Below, one piece after another: positions 34,081 through 45,894 of a DNA stretch of 64,000 bases. Made by a program: the position numbers and the translations under genes. Every line of letters starts with the position of its first letter. Positions within the stretch are counted from its first letter, which is position 1. Source of the DNA: Dugong dugon (lineage: Eukaryota; Chordata; Mammalia; Sirenia; Dugongidae); assembly GCA_030035585.1 (NCBI GenBank), contig CM057469.1, forward strand, positions 59,413,501-59,477,500. The letters are read 5' to 3'. The notes beneath the pieces were generated by a model, which did not search any database, was not told the origin of the DNA, and saw only the letters and a program-made list of their open reading frames with translations.

Positions 34081-34372
34081 TTGTGGAGCAATGGCAGAAT
34101 TCTCACCTTTTAAGCAGGAGACCTGGGTCTGATTCCCAGCCGTTGTTCCTCAAGCACAGTCCCCACTTATCTGACAGTGGAGGCTTGTGTATGGTTATGA
34201 TGGTGAACAAGCTTCAGCAGAGCTTCCAGACTAAGTCAGGCTAGGACAAGAGGACTAGCGATCTAATTTAGAAAATCAGCCAAAGAAAGCCCTATGAATA
34301 AGAACAGTCTGATCCCATTGTGAGTAGGGTGGCCATGTGTCGGGACCAACTGGACAGCAGCTAACAATGAGA
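34081..34372 (+). mobile_element. Composite SINE: tRNA-Gly-like head on RTE1 body
   Basis: The first 70 bp (gtggagcaatggcagaattc at 34083-34102, then gagacctgggtctgattccc) look like tRNA-Gly, with A-box and B-box regions in place. The body then follows RTE1 5'-end sequence (cacttatctgacagtggagg, cttccagactaagtcaggct, 34167-34244) and ends with an RTE-type 3' tail (gtcgggaccaactggacagc, agctaacaatgag, 34338-34370). This is a SINE design distinct from the common AfroSINE head seen elsewhere here. Confidence 0.65.
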
Positions 34373-35690
34373 AGATTTCTACTAGAGTTATGCTGCCCCT
34401 AAATTTCATATGCAATAGCTTTGTAGATTGCACAGTTGTTATGTCTAGAGAGCTAATAAAAAGTCATTGTTTCCACAGTTTGAAAACCTAGAGACTAACG
34501 AGATCATAAATGACCACATTAAATTAATTCAATTCAATAAAATATAAACATGTGCACACAAACATATTCAGAAGATGCTAGTTAAATTTAAGAAAAATTT
34601 AAGCAAAACTCTGGTCAACTTCCCAAAACCACCCACTACTTTAAAATGTTGTGGGTACATGAATAGGTACTCTATGCAAAGAAAAGTAGATTGGTGTTTT
34701 GTTTTTCATTTTATTGTCACTGTAGCTCAAATAATAATGTTTACATTGCAGAGAAAATGTTTATCTGCTCATTTTTCAAATGACTAAAAAGTTAAGTCTT
34801 AAATTGTTTAACTAGAGAGAGACCAAAAAAAATTTTTTTCCCTGTTATAATTATACACAGATTTCTGATTTTCTACAGATTTTCAAATTTATTCATTCCT
34901 GATAAATTCAATTTAAATGTTATTGAGTCTTTTGGTTTAATTCTAATGAGTATCTTTTAACATTTTTCAACTGTACCAAGAGACACAGACTATGTAAATG
35001 ATTCAGGAGTTTTCTCAAAAGTTATTGGGCCCTTTGTGGACTTTTCATGTATGTTAGGTCTGGAAAATGAGGGGAAGATGCGTCATTTTACACGTTAAGG
35101 ATGACTGGACTTAATGGCATTCCGTGTCTGAACAATGCATCAAACTGTATTTCAAATGCATCAGGGTCAGCAAAATTTCCAGTGAATTTTTGTAAGCACT
35201 TACTGTGTCTCAACTGCAGAGCAAGCAGGAGAGATTTATGCTGGTAACTTTCAGAAGAGGTAATTAAACGTACATATGAAAACACCACACACCACTAAGT
35301 AAAGAGAACCCATGAAATGAATAAGCAATAATATTGTAATTTATGATGTTCTTCATGTGGGAATTGCTCACAAAGTTATTCAATAAGGTCATTAAATTTA
35401 AAGCACTTGTTCTGTAGCCTTTAAGCAGGGGGAACTCCCACAAATGGAAAAAGGAGTTATCTATTTAAAGGGGAATTCAAGACCAAACTCTTTCTACTTG
35501 CTTTATTTCATCTTATTCAGAGTGCTTGCTTATTTCATCTTATTCAGAAGAAATATAGCATGAAACTCTTAAGAATGACATGATACAAATCAATGATTTT
35601 CCATGAAAATTTACAAATTAGTTCATTAGTGATTTTACTCATTTAAGTACAATACATATTAGTAAATTGGCAGAAAATTAAGCTAATCTT
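34373..35690. other. AT-rich unique sequence
   Basis: No gene identified. A tandem duplication at 35498-35547 is listed separately. Confidence 0.45.
35498..35547. repeat. Two-unit tandem duplication, period about 28 bp
   Basis: ttatttcatcttattcag occurs twice, ending at 35520 and 35547. The left copy has one extra T. Confidence 0.85.
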
Positions 35691-35692
35691 GT

Positions 35693-35908
35693 AGAGCTGC
35701 GCTGTTAATATGATAGCCTCTAAATACATTTTTCCTTTAAATGTGAATTTATTAAAATTAAATAAAGCTAAAATTGAGGTCTTCTATACATTAATCACAT
35801 TTCAAATGCTCAGAGGCTACATGTGACTAAGGACTATCATATTGGACAGTAGGGATATAAAACATTTCCATGACCTCAGAAATTCAGTTGGACAGTGCTG
35901 GTCTAGAG
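35693..35908. mobile_element. Non-autonomous DNA transposon remnant, hAT-like
   Basis: The ends are imperfect inverted repeats (gagctgcgctgttaatat on the left, attggacagtgctggtct on the right). The body includes acatttcaaatgctcagag and gctacatgtgactaaggact, typical of an old mammalian non-autonomous transposon. Subfamily not assigned. Confidence 0.6.
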
Positions 35909-36012
35909 TGACATGTCTCATCATAAACCCGTGTGTAGTGGGGTTAAGGAGCATAAACGTTTTCTCGGCTACGTTTAAAAAAATAAAATTTCAATAAATG
36001 TAGGTTTTACCA

Positions 36013-36069
36013 AATATTTCATTTATATATATACACATATATATATATTTTACATAAAAGTGACTATAC

Positions 36070-36111
<42 letters not shown>

Positions 36112-36132
36112 ACATAAAAGTGACTATACATT
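36013..36132. repeat. Exact-period 60-bp tandem duplication with (TA)n
   Basis: The 22-bp core tacataaaagtgactatac plus att occurs at 36051-36072 and again at 36111-36132, exactly 60 bp apart. Each copy is preceded by a TA dinucleotide tract. Confidence 0.88.
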
Positions 36133-37220
36133 TTGGGTCATATTATTATAAGTGATCTGATTTTGTATTATATTATTTTACATCGATCATCCCATGAAAA
36201 TTGTTGAATTTAGTACAATTGCTATCCTTTCATTTTTTATTGAAAGTATGATTAGTTACAAATACTGATTGAGTCTTTTCTATCTAATTTTGAGACTTTT
36301 TCATAGTCTATGATTTTCTTACATCATTAGTTTACAGTAACTGGATATAAACTAAGACAAGAACTGTATCATTAAAAATCAAAAATGTTTGGTTTTCTCT
36401 GTTTCAAAATCAAATGCATAATAAATTCTACAAAAGTTTTAAAAAAAAAATTACACAAGGCTTAACATTACCCAGATTATAAATCACTCACTACAAGTCT
36501 CAATGCAGGTGCATCATTCATTTTTTTTATTTGATTATTTTCACAATAGTTATGAAACAAGAAATTAAATATGGAAGAGAAAATAAAATAGCGTAGAGGT
36601 ACAATAATTATCAGGTAAAATTGTGGTATAAATGTTGTGAAACACAACTTAGATATAAGCAAGTATACCATTATGCAATTTAAACTCAACCTGATTAATT
36701 CACCCCCTTGACGTCCATTAATTTCCCTTTAGAATGTCTCTCTCCCTCAGATTTAGTCCAAGAGAGTGGTCTTTTGGAGCTGTAGTTCAAATAAATGGCA
36801 GTATCCACTGAAAACAGTTATTCTGTTAAAGTTAATTGAGAAAAATTATAAAGCTTAGCTTTGCACTTAGTTTTATATGGTGTTTATTGACATGTTTATG
36901 CAAAAGAAGAATGACAAACCAAACAACAGAAAATTTTGATAGTACAGGGGGTAATTATCTCTTAGTATTTACTTCAAAGTAGCCATTGTGATTCACTAAA
37001 TAGTAAAGAAATCTCTTTCTTGGAAGAGTCTAGATAATATATGTTTATTCATTAGGTATTTAATGAGTTCTATTATGGGACAGAAATTGTGCTGGACTTT
37101 CCCACACAGCGAGACTAGTATATTGCTGAGTATTGAGGTTATGTGGAAGTATTTTGTTTTGTTTTGTGTGTGTGTGTTTTGTGATTATAAAATGACTTCC
37201 ATAGATGAAGACATGACTAT
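36133..37220. other. AT-rich unique sequence
   Basis: No gene or repeat identified, apart from a short TTTTG/GT-rich stretch at 37155-37178. Confidence 0.45.
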
Positions 37221-37221
37221 A

Positions 37222-37440
37222 CCAGGGTTTCTCAACCTTGAAACTATTGAGATTTGTGGTTGAATAATTCTTTGTTTTCAGGGGCTGTCCCGAGCATTGT
37301 AGGATACTTCTGGCCTTTACCAACTAGATGTCAGTAGCTCTCCCTCCCCTGTTGTGACAACCAAAAATATTTCCAGACATTTCCAAGTGTTACTTTGGAG
37401 GGGACAAAATTGTCTCCAGTTGATAACCACCGGACTAGAC
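37222..37440 (+). mobile_element. MER20-like hAT DNA transposon
   Basis: About 220 bp, the size of MER20-type elements. It begins ccagggtttctcaaccttga, has the internal phrase gcattgtaggatacttctgg, and ends gttgataaccaccgg, an imperfect inverted repeat of the start. Orientation assigned from general memory of the family. Confidence 0.72.
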
Positions 37441-38535
37441 TTCAAGTTATTGATAACTACCAATAACAAGATTTTCACAAAATTCCTCACAACGAACATA
37501 CTATATATGTATAGCCAGCAATCTATGAGATGGTGATGAAAATTGCTCCTCTCAAGGGAGACAGAATCAGGGAGAAAGGCCATTACTAGAGTTTACTGTT
37601 TAGAAATGGAGACAATTTGGGTTTAATTAGATTACACTAACACTGAAAGTATTTTTTTGACACATGCCCAGGAAAAGGGGAAATGTGGCACTGGCTAAAA
37701 GCTGAGGTGTGAATTACAAGCCTGACTACAGGCAATTACAAAGACATTACCTGGCAAGCTTCCTCAGGGAAAGCTGCTCTCCTCACACCGGACTTGGTGC
37801 ACAACCTCTAAAGGGAGTTACAGTCATAGACTCAATCCCGCTGGCTGGTCATGTTCTTTCTCATATCTGCACTCCTAGCTCAGGCTCCTTCACTCAGAAG
37901 TCTTCCACAGGTGACTCTGCCAAAACCTCTTTAATGGGGGAGGGAGGGGCTTAAAGACACCTTTCCCCACTCTGACTCGGAACAAGAAATAAAATTCCTT
38001 TTACCTCTTTTACAAATGATTCTTTAGGGGAATTCAGTAACTGAAATGTAAAATGCAATTGGGTAAGTGTCAGCAAATGATCCTAGAGATATAGAGAAGA
38101 GCTAAATGTATTAGACCATACAGAACATTCTAAGGAGAATAGCCTTTAAATAACAGAGTTTCAATGAAGATCTCTTTAATGGCCATATTTGCATATGAAA
38201 GTTCAATCTAGTAATAGCACAAAGAAAAACCTAAAAGAGCTCTAAAAGATCCTTGTATACTATTTATAAGGTTATTTCGGTTGTTCAGGTGAGAGATAAT
38301 GTTGAAAGAGTAAACTAAATAACTGAGGGTGTACAGAGTTCATAGATATGTAAAGGGTTGACAAGACAATACTTTATGACCAAATATAGGGGAGGAAGAC
38401 TGTGAAAATAATTCTGAAGCTTTTGGTATGCAAGATCATTGGAATCATTAACTCAAAAAAAGATGACCTAGAAAGAAAAACAGTTTAGTAGGTGGATATG
38501 ATTTTAGTTTGGGAGATTAGTTTTCAAGTACCTGA
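37441..38535. other. Unique sequence, no gene
   Basis: Some higher-GC sequence at 37770-37960 contains an 81-codon frame with no recognisable motif. Nothing else seen. Confidence 0.4.
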
Positions 38536-38539
38536 AGGA

Positions 38540-38712
38540 GTTCTGGTGGGGTAGTGGTTAAGCACTTGGCTGCTAATCAAAATTCAGAGAGGGCTCTGTG
38601 GGAGTCTGTGGCAGTCTGCTTCCCTAAAAATTACAGCCTTGGAAACCCGCTGGGGCAGTTTTACTCTGTCCTACAGGGTTGCTATGAGTCGGAATTGACT
38701 TGACAGCAGTGT
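38540..38712 (+). mobile_element. AfroSINE, rearranged head
   Basis: Sense long-subtype copy. A-box region tggggtagtggttaagcac, middle segment gtggcagtctgcttccc, and end tatgagtcggaattgacttg. The B-box half of the head is partly deleted around 38582-38600. Confidence 0.85.
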
Positions 38713-38864
38713 TAGTAAACTAAAATAATGTAAAGTTATTTTAGAATAGAACAGATAGAAACTATGAAAGTCTGCTATAAATGGATGAAGAGAGATATTT
38801 AGGTTGAAGACTATATAGGACGCCAGAATTAGTTGCCTTTAGGGGGTAAAAGGGAAAAACTGAT
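38713..38864. other. Short unique spacer
   Basis: Nothing identified. Confidence 0.4.
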
Positions 38865-39262
38865 AGCTTCCACATGGCTCTTGCTATCTTGGATCACATA
38901 CTCTACTGAATTATTCAACATGAGAGAAGGCAGCTGCTAAACTTGAGGACACTTAAGGAGCCTGTGAGAGCATTGTGTAGAGAGGAACTGAGGCCTCCCA
39001 CCAAAACGCAGCACCAACCCACCAGTCTTGTGAGTGAGCCTTCTTGGAAGCAGATCCTTCAGCTTCACTCAAGTCTTCAGATGAGTGCAGCCTCAGATGA
39101 TGTTTGCCTGAAATCATATGAGAATTGCTGACCCAGAAACACATAGCAAAGACACTCCTGAAGTCCAGACTCACAGAATGTAAGGAAAATACGTGATTAT
39201 CACTGTTTTAAACCACTAAGTTTCGGGACACTTTGTTTCTACAGCAGCACACAACTAATGCA
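38865..39262 (+). mobile_element. MLT1-type MaLR LTR
   Basis: Order and wording of the old MaLR LTR on the plus strand: ggaactgaggcctcccacca (38984-39003), gtgagtgagccttcttggaa, cagatgagtgcagcctcaga, then the 3' end ttaaaccactaagtttcggg (39208-39227) and acaactaatgca. MLT1 elements derive from ERVL-related retroelements. Only an LTR is visible. Confidence 0.82.
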
Positions 39263-39559
39263 CTGAGTCACTGATGTATAGATGGGAGATGAAGTCGCTG
39301 AAATACAACTGTTTGCTGACAGAAAAGTGTATGCCATATGATGAAGGAAAGCTAAAGGTATGGAATTCTGGGTAAAGATATTTAAGAGAACAGTTAGAGG
39401 AACAAAAGTTGATGATAGTAATTGTGAAGATACATTTAGTAAGAGAAAAAAATAAAACAATAGGAAACAGAATCCCAATAGGCCAACAAATGGTCTTTAG
39501 TGTCAAATTCTTAAGTAATATCAAAATTGAAGGGTGCTTGTGAACTTTGTAAAAATTAT
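39263..39559. other. Unique sequence
   Basis: Nothing recognised. Confidence 0.4.
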
Positions 39560-39569
39560 TAGTGTCATT

Positions 39570-39763
39570 GTTGTTAGTCGTTGTTGATTCATAGCAACCC
39601 TATATGGCAGAGTAGAACTGCCCCATAGGGTTTCCTAGGCTATCATCTTCACAGAAGCAGATCACCAAGTCTTATCTCCCAAAGAGACGGTAGGTAGGTT
39701 CAAACTGCCAACCTTTCAGTTGGTAGCGGAGTGCTTTAACCATTGTGCTACCAAGGCTCCTTG
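39570..39763 (-). mobile_element. AfroSINE, long subtype
   Basis: Minus strand. It reads gttgttgattcatagcaacc, then catcttcacagaagcagatc, then ttaaccattgtgctacc. Flanks tagtgtcatt (39560-39569) and tagtgttatt (39764-39773) match at 9 of 10 positions. Confidence 0.9.
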
Positions 39764-39773
39764 TAGTGTTATT

Positions 39774-42255
39774 AGGAAAAGGAATTTTAGAGGTGTGGTA
39801 ATGTGGACATCAATACACTGCTAGCAGTTAGAACAAAATGGGGGTTAAAAATTGAAGAGATTGAATGCAGACTCAGTATGGCTAGAAGCTTGGTTATGAA
39901 GATGCTGGGTATGAAGCAACTTTATGGATTAACAATGAAAGGCTGAAAGACAGAAATATTCAGCAGATAGTTGTTTACACAGGCATGGACTTTAGGGGAA
40001 GGGTTCTGACCTGAGCTTTTCACTTCATAGTAACATGAGTATATTGTGATAAATAAGCCACAAGGAAAAGTGAGATGCTGTAGAGAGAGTGAAAAATTAA
40101 GATAAAAGGAAGGCCAAGTATTAATTTTCATATATGATTTTCTTAATTTCTAACAGGGCAGCATGGGTACTGCTTTCTCCACCTTTCAGTTAAAAGAATA
40201 TGAGGTGCAGAGAATGTAAGTGGTTTGTTCTAGGCACAAAATAGGCAAGTAGCAGACATGGGACAAGAATCTATATTGAATATTGCACATAAACAAAATT
40301 TATTTTATTATTCAGATGATTAAACATTTTTTCCCATACTAAAAAAAATCAAGATAGTGGCAAACAAGAAAACAAAACAGAAAAAGCTTATCATTTCAAA
40401 AATAAAAAAATGGTTAAGGTTACAATTTTTCTTTACTAATACAATGTGACTTTCACCCCTCACAAACGTTAGCTTGGCTGTGGCAAACATTAGGATTTAA
40501 AAGTTTAATAGACCTTTCAAAATCTATTAAACTTTAAAATTTCATTAACTATTTGCACGAGAAATACCAATATTGCACTTTGACAGGTGTTAGCATCCTT
40601 TTTATGATTTCTTTTAGCTAAAAAATATATTGTAAGCCATGAAACAATAAAATAGTAAATTCTAGCAAGAACATTATCTAATCATATTGAATTAATAAAA
40701 TACTTAGACATTACAGCTATATTGGAAAAATTAGCTTAATAATAGCAATGAAAAATATATTCAACTTTAGTAAGTTTGTTATGCACTAGAATATTCGTTT
40801 TCAAGGTAATGCTATTCAGAGTGTATTAATAGAAGTTCCAAAGAGATAAAATCCATATATTAATAAACATTACTTATGCAATGTAATGCCATTCTTGCTT
40901 AAACTTAGAGCTTAACTTATTATCACACCACTGAAAAAAAATTAGTGACTTAGGGAACCACTGGTATGCAAGTTTATTTATATAGAAAACAGATACAAAG
41001 CATTAATGTTTCAAATGTGAGTCCAGGGCTGCCAAGGTTGACTGTTCAACTGCAGGATCTGAGAGTCTCCTTTTCTTTCAACTTCCTCCCTTTCCTATCT
41101 CTGTCCCTGCCAGAGGGGATGACACCTGTAGAAGCTCCAGACTTCCAATGTGCTTGTGACTTACTTTATTACACAATTCCTTATAAACATCTACCACCTA
41201 AATTCAGACCCTCTGGTGCCCTGGAGTCTGTTTATAATCTTCTGAAAAGGTCATTTTATCACTTTCTCTGATTTGCCCTATAGAAAAGGTAAAGACAAAA
41301 GAGTCCGGAAGGTCCCTCTCTTAAAGAACAGACTCACATCTAATGTCACGCAGAGGGCCAGAGTGCTGGCATGCCTCTCTGTGACAAGAAGGATTCCATG
41401 TCTAGTGCCTTCTTTTCTTGCTGATGATATGCTTTACAAAATTTCCAATAAAATATATTCCATAATGTAATATCTTTTTACATTCTAGGATGTATCCTGA
41501 GTCTTGTAAGAAAATTCCATGAGAAGAGATAAAATAGAAATTGATTTCATACTCTTCCAAAGTCAACAAATTTTTGTTCTTATTTATGTTTAAGAAACCA
41601 CTCACCATACATAGTAACACATAATTTTTCTTTTAACTGCAGGCATACCTCAGTTTGAAAATTTAAAATGTTAAGTATAAATACATTTTTATAAATATTG
41701 TTTATTAAAAAATTGAAGCCTTCCAAATATACCTGCAAACATTTTAAATTTTTTTCTATACTAACGTTTGAAGACTATGAATTTTAATATAATTGGTTGT
41801 ACTAAATTTTAAGATACATTAAATTTATCACATAGCTTATGAACTTGAAATAAAATAATTGTTGAAAATAGTTTCAATTATTTTTATTATTTTAGTGAAA
41901 TTTGGATCATATAAAATAGATTATAGATGTTTTGAAATAAGCAGCAAATGTATTTATTAAATATAATATTGAAACTAGGCTCTTTGGCACCATATTATGA
42001 ATATCACATGTTGGCTTTCATATAGTTTGATCAATATACTTAACCTCTCCTTATCCATAAAGGTCACAGCATAATTATTTACTTAATAGAGTAGTTATAA
42101 AACTGAAATTTTATTATTCCTAAATAAGTACATATTAATTAATTAAATTAATAGACCCACTCTGATTATTTCCAGATAGTTAATACAGTTTAAAAAGCTT
42201 GGATTATAATGAATGGAGACTCTAATATTTTTATATAATTATTGCTCAGTAGTAT
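39774..42255. other. AT-rich sequence, possible old MIR, no gene
   Basis: A MIR-like stretch on the minus strand may lie at about 40150-40280 (ggtgcagagaatgtaagtgg), strongly diverged. The sequence gcaggcatacctcagtttg at 41639-41657 resembles a Tigger terminal repeat. A moderate-GC stretch at 41020-41400 has two short plus-strand frames (101 and 65 codons) without motifs. Otherwise unique. Confidence 0.4.
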
Positions 42256-42263
42256 TATTGTTG

Positions 42264-42893
42264 TTTTTTGAAAGTGAAGAGGACTTGAAGCACTTGCTGA
42301 TGAAGATTAAAGACCATAGCTTTCAGTATGGATTACACCTCAAGATAAAGAAAACAAAAATCCTCACAACTGGACCAATAAGCAACATCATGATAAACCG
42401 AGAAAATTTTAAAGTTGTCAAGGATTTAATTTGACTTGGATCCACAACCACTGCCCATGGAAGCAGCAGTCAAGAAATCAAATGACGTACTGAATTGAGC
42501 AAATCTTCTGCAAAAGACCTCTTGAAAGTGTTAAAAAGCAAAGATGTCATTTTGAGGGCTAAGGTGCGTCTGACATAAGCCATGGGTTTTCAATCATCTC
42601 ATATGCATGCAAAAGCTGGACAATGAATAAGGAAGATTGAAGAAGAAATGATGCATTTGAATCACGGCATTGATGAAGAATACTGAATATACCATGGAGT
42701 GCCGGAAGAAAGAACAAATCTGCCTTGGATATCGTACAGCCAGAATGCACCTTGGAAATGAGGATGGTGAGATTAAGTGCTTCCAGCATTGCATCTATTT
42801 GTAGAAGCATCTCAGCTGGTATTATATCAATTCCTAGAGCCTTGTATTTTGCCAATGCATTTAGTAGAGCTTGAACTTCTTCCTTTAGTACCA
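42264..42893. mobile_element. Rearranged RTE1 fragment (two opposed halves)
   Basis: From 42264 to about 42775 the plus strand carries the RTE1 RT end and C-terminal domain (gaaagtgaagaggacttgaa, with residues ESEEDLKHLLMKIKDHS, to cagccagaatgcaccttgg). From about 42776 to 42893 the plus strand instead carries the complement of an earlier RT segment (minus-strand residues VLKEEVQALLNALAKYKA). Neither half reaches the 3' terminus. A 186-codon minus-strand frame (43119-42559) crosses the inversion but is a by-product of it. Confidence 0.82.
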
Positions 42894-43288
42894 GCAGTAC
42901 ATGTACATGGTGCAAAATTGAAAAACCAAAAGGATACAGTATACAGTAAAGGATAAGTTTACCATCACTAGTTCCTAGATACCCTTTCCCCTCAATAGAA
43001 ATATTTAATATTAGCAGTATCTGTAAGCACAGATGCATTATGTTTATGTAAGTGTGTATATACACACACAAACAAAAAAATGCAGACATACATAATATGC
43101 AAATATATATTTTATTCATATATAAATATATTACATTATAGCTTTTTATCTTATATTTATGCTATGCAATTGTAATTATATACATTCACACAAGTGATAC
43201 TGAACTATAAACTCTGTTCTTCACCTTGATTTTCCCACTTATGATATTTTGAGGACAATTTCATAACAGTATATATTATCTTTTTTGT
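42894..43288. other. AT-rich sequence, possibly old L1 3' UTR
   Basis: Includes CA/TA-rich stretches at 43055-43080 and 43095-43135. The run at 43180-43288 reads somewhat like old L1M non-coding sequence. No gene. Confidence 0.35.
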
Positions 43289-43430
43289 AGCTTCATTGTT
43301 ATTATCAATGTACAATAAAATGTACATACTTGAACTATACAGTTTAATGACTGTTGACTTATGTAGTGAAGATAATGAACAAATGCATCACCACAAAAAT
43401 CTTCTCATGCCCCTTGTATCCTAGGAATAA
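43289..43430 (-). mobile_element. L1ME-like 3' end fragment
   Basis: Plus-strand text ttgttattatcaatgtacaa, then catcaccacaaaaatcttct, then catgccccttgtatcc follows the complement of old L1ME 3' ends. Confidence 0.55.
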
Positions 43431-44340
43431 GTTAAACATTGAAATTTAGTCAATGTAATGCACCATATAAACAGAATAAAAATACTATGGTAGTCTAATA
43501 AATACAAAAATAAGATTTGTCAAAATTCAACATTTGTTCATAATAAGGAATTCTTAAAAAAAAAAAAAAAAAACTAAACTAGGAATAGAAAAAAACCTTC
43601 TTTAAAAATATTCTGTAACCTGCGAAGCGGTATCTACAACTGCAGCTAATATTGTCCTTAATGGTGAAAGACAGAATATATTTTCCCAAAAACAGGAAAT
43701 ATAGTTCATGTATTTTCACACATTGCTATTTATCAATTTACTAGTAGTTCTAGCTAGTGCAATAAGGCAAGAAAAGAAAAGAAAGACATGCAAGTTAGGA
43801 AAGAAAACTGTCTCTGTTTACAGATACCATGATAATCAGGTAGAAAACCATAAAAAAACTACATAGATGCTCAGAACACAAAATCAATATACAAATATAT
43901 CACTACAGACTTTCACTGGACAATTGGGATTCAAAATTAAGAAAAACTATGTTTTCAAAATGACACTGAAATGAATATGTAAAAATCTAAATGTTGCAAA
44001 CTATAAAAACAGTGATCAAATAAATCACAGAAGGCCTAAATAAATGGAGACATGTAACCTGTTCATGGATTAGAAAAACTCAGCAATATTTCAAGATGGT
44101 CATTCTCCACAGTTTTGTCTATGTATCTAAAACAATTAAAATCAAAATTAAGAGGGCTTTATTGTAAATAATGACAAATTATTTTTAAGATTTATATGGA
44201 AAGCGAAAGGAACCAGAACAGCCAAATTACACTAAAAAAGAATAAAAATGGAAGATCCACACTACTTGATTTGGGACTTACTATAAAACTACCAAAATTA
44301 AGACAGATACAGTTCAATAATATGTTATCAAAATCATTCA
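43431..44340 (+). mobile_element. Old L1M ORF2 fragment
   Basis: Sense L1M ORF2 from the RT into the C-terminal region, with many stops. Landmarks: aatgcaccatataaacagaa, taatggtgaaagacagaata, tctctgtttacagataccat (43816 region, where the FADD codons lie), ctgttcatggattagaaaaa, and gatttatatggaaagcg. A run of A (43555-43572) interrupts it. It ends at a (TA)n tract. Confidence 0.75.
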
Positions 44341-44343
44341 TAC

Positions 44344-44388
<45 letters not shown>

Positions 44389-44390
44389 TA
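44341..44390. repeat. (TA)n microsatellite
   Basis: TA tract with CATA ends, immediately after the L1M fragment. Confidence 0.88.
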
Positions 44391-45745
44391 GGCATATAAG
44401 CTAAGAAAAGTTGAGAAGACTTGTATATATATACATATGTATGTGTGTGTATGTATTCCTCAAGCTGAAACAGGCATTTTAGATGTCCAAAGATAACCGC
44501 TATTGTTCCATTTTTCCAGAGAGAGTTAATTTGACATAGGAAAATTAAATACGTAGTGTCATTGAGTATAGTTATTCTTTTTTTTTCTTGAAAATGCCAA
44601 ATTAAATTTGTTAAATACATGCAAAGGCATAATTTTCTTCTCTCCTTATGTTTACCAACACAGAGTTATATGTTATGAAGTACTATTTTGAGGCCAATTT
44701 TCAGAGTTGGAGTTCAGATATAAGTCAAAGGCTTAGCTCTGCTAGCATTATTTTCTGACATTGCAGAAGACACATAAATCCCAAGTGTCCAAAGTCCTCA
44801 AATATATGGCTGAAGTAGCGGCATTCTTGCCAAAACATTTGGTATTCAGGTTATAGGCACTATATGTACAGCCTGATTCGTGAAGCACTTCTTTAAATTC
44901 TTAATGACTTACTCCGTAGGGAGAATCTTAGGGCCTCGGCTTCCATATAAGTTTTCAGGCCAGCATTTGGAACTGTCAGTTAAAGTTATGTTTCAAGCTA
45001 TTGCTATCTTCAAACTACTTTCTCTCTAGTATTTTTTCTTCAAGTATCCAGTGAAGAGCCAATTCAAGCCTCCTGTGTATAGTTAAGTTTGGCAGATTTT
45101 GGATTTCTTTGAACTTATGAAATTATAAAATGCCAATAAGAAAAATGAAACAAAAAAGGCTAGGAAGTACAGAAAGAGAGTCTTGCTCTGCACATAGATC
45201 TTCTCTGGAATGACAGTCAAGAAACAGAATGAATGGTGCTTCAAATGTTAGAAGTGAAAGGCTATTGCTCCCTGTAAACTACTTTTTATCAAGTGTTACA
45301 TCGAATTAAATAAAAAAGAAGTAGAAACTAGAAAAGCTACAATTGAACCTGTGTAATTTTCAAATATATTGCTTTGAATAACTGTGTTTCAAGATTTAGT
45401 AGTTATTTTGAGACTCATGGACAAATTTTTGTGGTTCTTATTTAATATCTATTGTTATGATTGTACATTTATCATGTTGTTTTTATGTACATTGACTTTT
45501 AATTTTTAATTTAATAAAATTGAGCAATTAAAAGTTAATGTCAATAATATTTAATATATTTTGATTGTTAAGGTTTTTTATTTTTTTACTAGCTAAAGAA
45601 AGGTATTGACTTTTATTATATAATTTGATAATGACAGAAAACATTTATAAAAAAAAAAAACTTATAAACCATGAACTCTCCTGGAGAACATGGAGCAATA
45701 CAATTTATTTTAACAAAGTTTGGAGAAAATCAGACTGTTTTATTG
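44391..45745. other. AT-rich unique sequence
   Basis: No gene seen. It starts with a 32-bp stretch (44391-44422) that recurs at 45747-45778. Confidence 0.45.
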
Positions 45746-45894
45746 GCATACAAGCTAGGAGAAGGTGAGAAGACCTAAAACGTTTCAAGGCCTTGGTGTC
45801 ATAAGGCCAATTAAGGCTTATATGTTTTACTGCCTTGGTATCCATTAATTCCTCCTAGTTGCCCTTTCCATACAGTTTCTGATATGGCCAGAGT

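Noticed and set aside
34081-34155. Functional tRNA-Gly gene
   Set aside because: The tRNA-like part is diverged and fused to an RTE1 body, so it is a SINE head. No complete cloverleaf or Pol III terminator could be read.
42559-43119. 186-codon minus-strand frame as a novel protein
   Set aside because: It crosses an inversion between two RTE1 halves. One part is sense RT and the other is antisense RTE1 sequence.
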